Below, piece after piece: positions 26,193 through 27,522 of a DNA stretch of 27,522 bases. The DNA lies in NCBI GenBank assembly GCA_900542575.1, contig UQOE01000023.1, positions 1 to 27,522 of the forward strand. Reading direction: 5' to 3'. A program made the translations under genes and the position numbers. How positions within the stretch are numbered: position 1 is the first letter of the stretch; each line of letters opens with the position of its first letter. Below the pieces are notes generated by a model. The model saw nothing but the letters and a program-made list of their open reading frames with translations. It was not told the DNA's origin and did no database searches. This DNA comes from an uncultured Oscillospiraceae bacterium (GTDB taxonomy: Bacteria; Bacillota; Clostridia; Oscillospirales; Acutalibacteraceae).

Positions 26193-26219
26193 TTGCTTTT
26201 TTACGATTTGGAGTATAAT
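26193..26219 (+). promoter_or_regulatory. promoter of the Cys-rich secreted protein gene
   Basis: A perfect TATAAT lies at 26214-26219. TTGCTT lies at 26193-26198, with a short 15-nt spacer. The surroundings (26150-26300) are very AT-rich. Confidence 0.55.
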
Positions 26220-26241
26220 AAAGTAAAAAGAAGAGAGACCT

Positions 26242-26296
26242 TTTCACAAAACGAAAAATAATTGTTTCACAAAATAAAACATTGAATTTTCACAAA
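26242..26296 (+). repeat. three TTTCACAAA direct repeats with exact 23-nt period
   Basis: TTTCACAAA occurs at 26242-26250, 26265-26273 and 26288-26296. Each repeat starts 23 nt after the previous one, about two helical turns. The array lies between the TATAAT box and the ribosome site of the gene at 26317, so it is in the leader or operator region. Confidence 0.7.
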
Positions 26297-26316
26297 TCGG
26301 TTTTGGAGGCATTCCT

Positions 26317-26586
26317 ATGAAAAAGGCAACAAAAATTCTTTCGGTTCTTCTGGCATTAATAATGTGCCTGACATTTTTCTCTGTCGCAGCATCTGCGAAG
26401 GGTGTTGGTTCTGACCATGACAGAAGCCCCAGAGAGAGCTATCAGTGCAGTTCCTGCTCGGACAAAGACGAGCGGGTAAAAAGCAAGGACAAAGCGCGCT
26501 GCTCTCAGTCCGTTGAGAAAGCACGGGAAAAATCCCATGAAAATGCCATGCAGCGTCTCAATGACCTGACTCACCAGGGATGCTGA
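26317..26586 (+). CDS. secreted small Cys-rich, charged protein
   Basis: An 89-residue exported protein. The signal peptide is about residues 1-27 (VAASA-KG), close in sequence to those of its neighbours. The mature part has four cysteines (C44, C47, C62 and the last residue C89) in a strongly charged, helix-prone chain (ERVKSKDKA, EKAREKSHENAMQRLNDL). The CxxC pair and terminal Cys could form two disulfides or bind metal. It lacks the PAPKK repeats but shares the AKG start after the cut. TTGGAGG precedes the ATG. It has its own promoter and terminator. No family recognised. Confidence 0.82.
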   Translation: MKKATKILSVLLALIMCLTFFSVAASAKGVGSDHDRSPRESYQCSSCSDKDERVKSKDKARCSQSVEKAREKSHENAMQRLNDLTHQGC

Positions 26587-26622
26587 ACGGGACTCCTGAC
26601 ATCTGAAATTTTAACCTGCAGA

Positions 26623-26655
26623 AATACCGCCCGATATTTCGGGCGGTATTTTTTT
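26623..26655 (+). terminator. terminator after the Cys-rich secreted protein gene
   Basis: A perfect stem (AATACCGCCCG with CGGGCGGTATT, 26623-26650) runs into a T-tract to 26655. Confidence 0.93.
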
Positions 26656-26764
26656 GTCTTTTAAGTATTTTTTATTTTTGGCTGGCAGAATAGAAACCGT
26701 CGAGAGGAGCTCCCCCAAACTCAGACAAATCTTTGAAACAGTTATTTTTGTGGAGGTTATTCTT

Positions 26765-27007
26765 ATGAAAAAAATTATTTCTTTTGTTATGGCACTTGCA
26801 CTTTGCGCCTGCATGGCAGTGGTCTCTGCTTCTGCAAAGGGACTCAGCATCAATCCCACCAAAAAGGTTCCGGCTCAGGTACAGATTCTGAATACGGCTC
26901 CGGCAAAGAAGGTTCCTGCCAAGAAAGCTCCGGCTAAGAAGGCGGCACCGAAGCAGGGTAAACCGGCTCCGCAGCAGAACCACAAGAATGTACCTGTAAA
27001 GAAATAA
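26765..27007 (+). CDS. secreted Lys/Pro/Ala-rich PAKK-repeat peptide
   Basis: An 80-residue exported protein. The signal peptide covers residues 1-24 (ALCACMAVVSASA-KG). The mature part is extremely basic, with VPAKK, APAKK and similar repeats (about residues 46-60) followed by a Gln/Asn-containing end. It shares the elements AKGLS and KKVPAQVQ with the next gene (AKGLG, KQVPAQVQ), so the two are paralogues. TGGAGG sits before ATG 26765. The repeat composition resembles histone H1-like tails, but the signal peptide points outside the cell, where it may bind teichoic acids or nucleic acid. No function is known. Confidence 0.82.
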   Translation: MKKIISFVMALALCACMAVVSASAKGLSINPTKKVPAQVQILNTAPAKKVPAKKAPAKKAAPKQGKPAPQQNHKNVPVKK

Positions 27008-27045
27008 ATACCGGTCATTTTAAGTAGAATTTAGTTTCACCTGGA

Positions 27046-27104
27046 GAATGGGAGGCAAAGAGAGAAGATCCCCTTGATTTCCTTCCTCTCTTCTCCACCC
27101 ATTC
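27046..27104 (+). promoter_or_regulatory. 5' leader stem-loop next to the ribosome site
   Basis: Two 7-bp helices (GAATGGG/CCCATTC and AAGAGAG/CTCTCTT) are separated by a symmetric 5x5 internal loop and closed by a loop of about 21 nt. The structure ends 1 nt before the AAGGAGG of the next gene. It may tune translation or stabilise the message. No T-run follows it, so it is not a terminator. Confidence 0.5.
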
Positions 27105-27120
27105 CAAGGAGGTACCAACC

Positions 27121-27429
27121 ATGAAAAATATCAAAAAAATCCTTTCCCTTCTGATGGCACTTGCACTTTGTGCCTGCCTTGCAGCGGTTTCCGTATTGGC
27201 AAAAGGTCTCGGCGAAGGCCAGAGAAAACAGGTTCCGGCACAGGTTCAGCAGCAGCCCGCTCCGAAACAGGGCGGTAAGAAAGCTCCGGCCCCGGCTCCG
27301 AAAAAGACCACCGCACCGATTCCGAAGAAGAACGGCAAGAAGGCCCCGGCTCCGAAGCAGGCAGGAAAAAAGGCTCCGGCTCCGAAGCCGAACGGAAAAA
27401 AAGCTCCGGCTCCCGCTCCAAAGAGATAA
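27121..27429 (+). CDS. secreted GKKAPAP-repeat peptide
   Basis: A 102-residue exported protein with a signal peptide of residues 1-27 (ALCACLAAVSVLA-KG), then KQVPAQVQ, then repeats GKKAPAP starting at residues 52, 72, 82 and 92 with TTAPIPKKN in between. The mature protein is strongly basic and lacks Cys, His and any anchor motif. AAGGAGG precedes the ATG, behind a leader hairpin. It is a paralogue of the gene at 26765-27007 and of the PAPKK protein at 25354. The repeat unit is shared at DNA level (CCGGCTCCGAAG), so copy number may vary among strains. Function unknown. Confidence 0.84.
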   Translation: MKNIKKILSLLMALALCACLAAVSVLAKGLGEGQRKQVPAQVQQQPAPKQGGKKAPAPAPKKTTAPIPKKNGKKAPAPKQAGKKAPAPKPNGKKAPAPAPKR

Positions 27430-27522
27430 GGCAGAATAGAATTTATAAAAAAAGCAGCTGTCCACAATGGACCGAACCAGTAAAATCGGACAATAGCAAA
27501 AAGCCCCCTCATGTAGGATAAT

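Noticed and set aside
26654..26764. upstream extension of the PAKK peptide frame
   Set aside because: It starts inside the preceding terminator and lacks a ribosome site; ATG 26765 has both a TGGAGG site and a signal peptide.
27121..27180. lipoprotein interpretation of the LCAC stretch in the secreted peptides
   Set aside because: LCAC/MCMC does not match a lipobox well and the same peptides all have a good SPase I site a few residues later.
26765..27429. histone H1-like or nucleoid proteins
   Set aside because: The Lys/Ala/Pro repeats resemble H1-like tails, but clear signal peptides with AxA cut sites point to export.

Overview
The window looks like a chromosomal segment of a Gram-positive (monoderm) bacterium of the class Clostridia. 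Supporting this are strong AGGAGG-type ribosome sites, sigma-A-like promoters, a Tad pilus locus without a secretin, DUF975 and DUF6472-type proteins, and many SPase I-type secreted small proteins. A family or genus cannot be fixed from the sequence alone.

Layout. (1) 1-720: a 42-residue membrane peptide on the minus strand, then a free-standing 5S rRNA gene with its own promoter and terminator, then a second terminator hairpin. Nothing recognisable lies in 1-97. (2) 737-9515: a tightly packed plus-strand operon for a Flp/Tad-type pilus: TadZ-like protein, TadA ATPase, TadB and TadC, Flp1-like pilin, three TadE/TadG-like pseudopilin or surface proteins, the prepilin peptidase, and a membrane protein with TPR and WG repeats. 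An uncharacterised 190-residue protein (9526-10098) closes it. (3) 10163-13644, minus strand: a three-gene cell-wall operon encoding a dual FHA protein, an FtsW/RodA glycosyltransferase and a class B penicillin-binding protein. (4) 13860-16153, plus: a small membrane protein, a YfbR-type 5'-deoxynucleotidase and a MATE exporter. (5) 16238-18070, minus: glmS. (6) 18331-19196, plus: a DUF975 membrane protein and a small Cys-containing protein. (7) 19324-22451, plus: the polyphosphate pair ppx-ppk. (8) 22520-23071, minus: a PEBP-like lipoprotein. (9) 23206-25256, plus: an OmpR-type two-component system. (10) 25354-27429, plus: five consecutive genes for small secreted proteins, one of them broken.

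The most unusual part is 23.2-27.5 kb. The sensor kinase has a His/Asp-rich extracytoplasmic segment. It is followed by a family of short exported proteins with near-identical signal peptides, Lys/Pro/Ala repeats (PAPKK, PAKK, GKKAPAP) and in one case a His-rich tail. One copy carries an in-frame stop. Another secreted Cys-rich member is preceded by three TTTCACAAA repeats spaced exactly 23 nt. I infer a sensor plus surface-peptide module, possibly responding to metal, pH or envelope stress; this is not established. The last 93 bases hold no gene that I can see; a run at 27499-27510 could be one arm of a terminator cut by the window edge.
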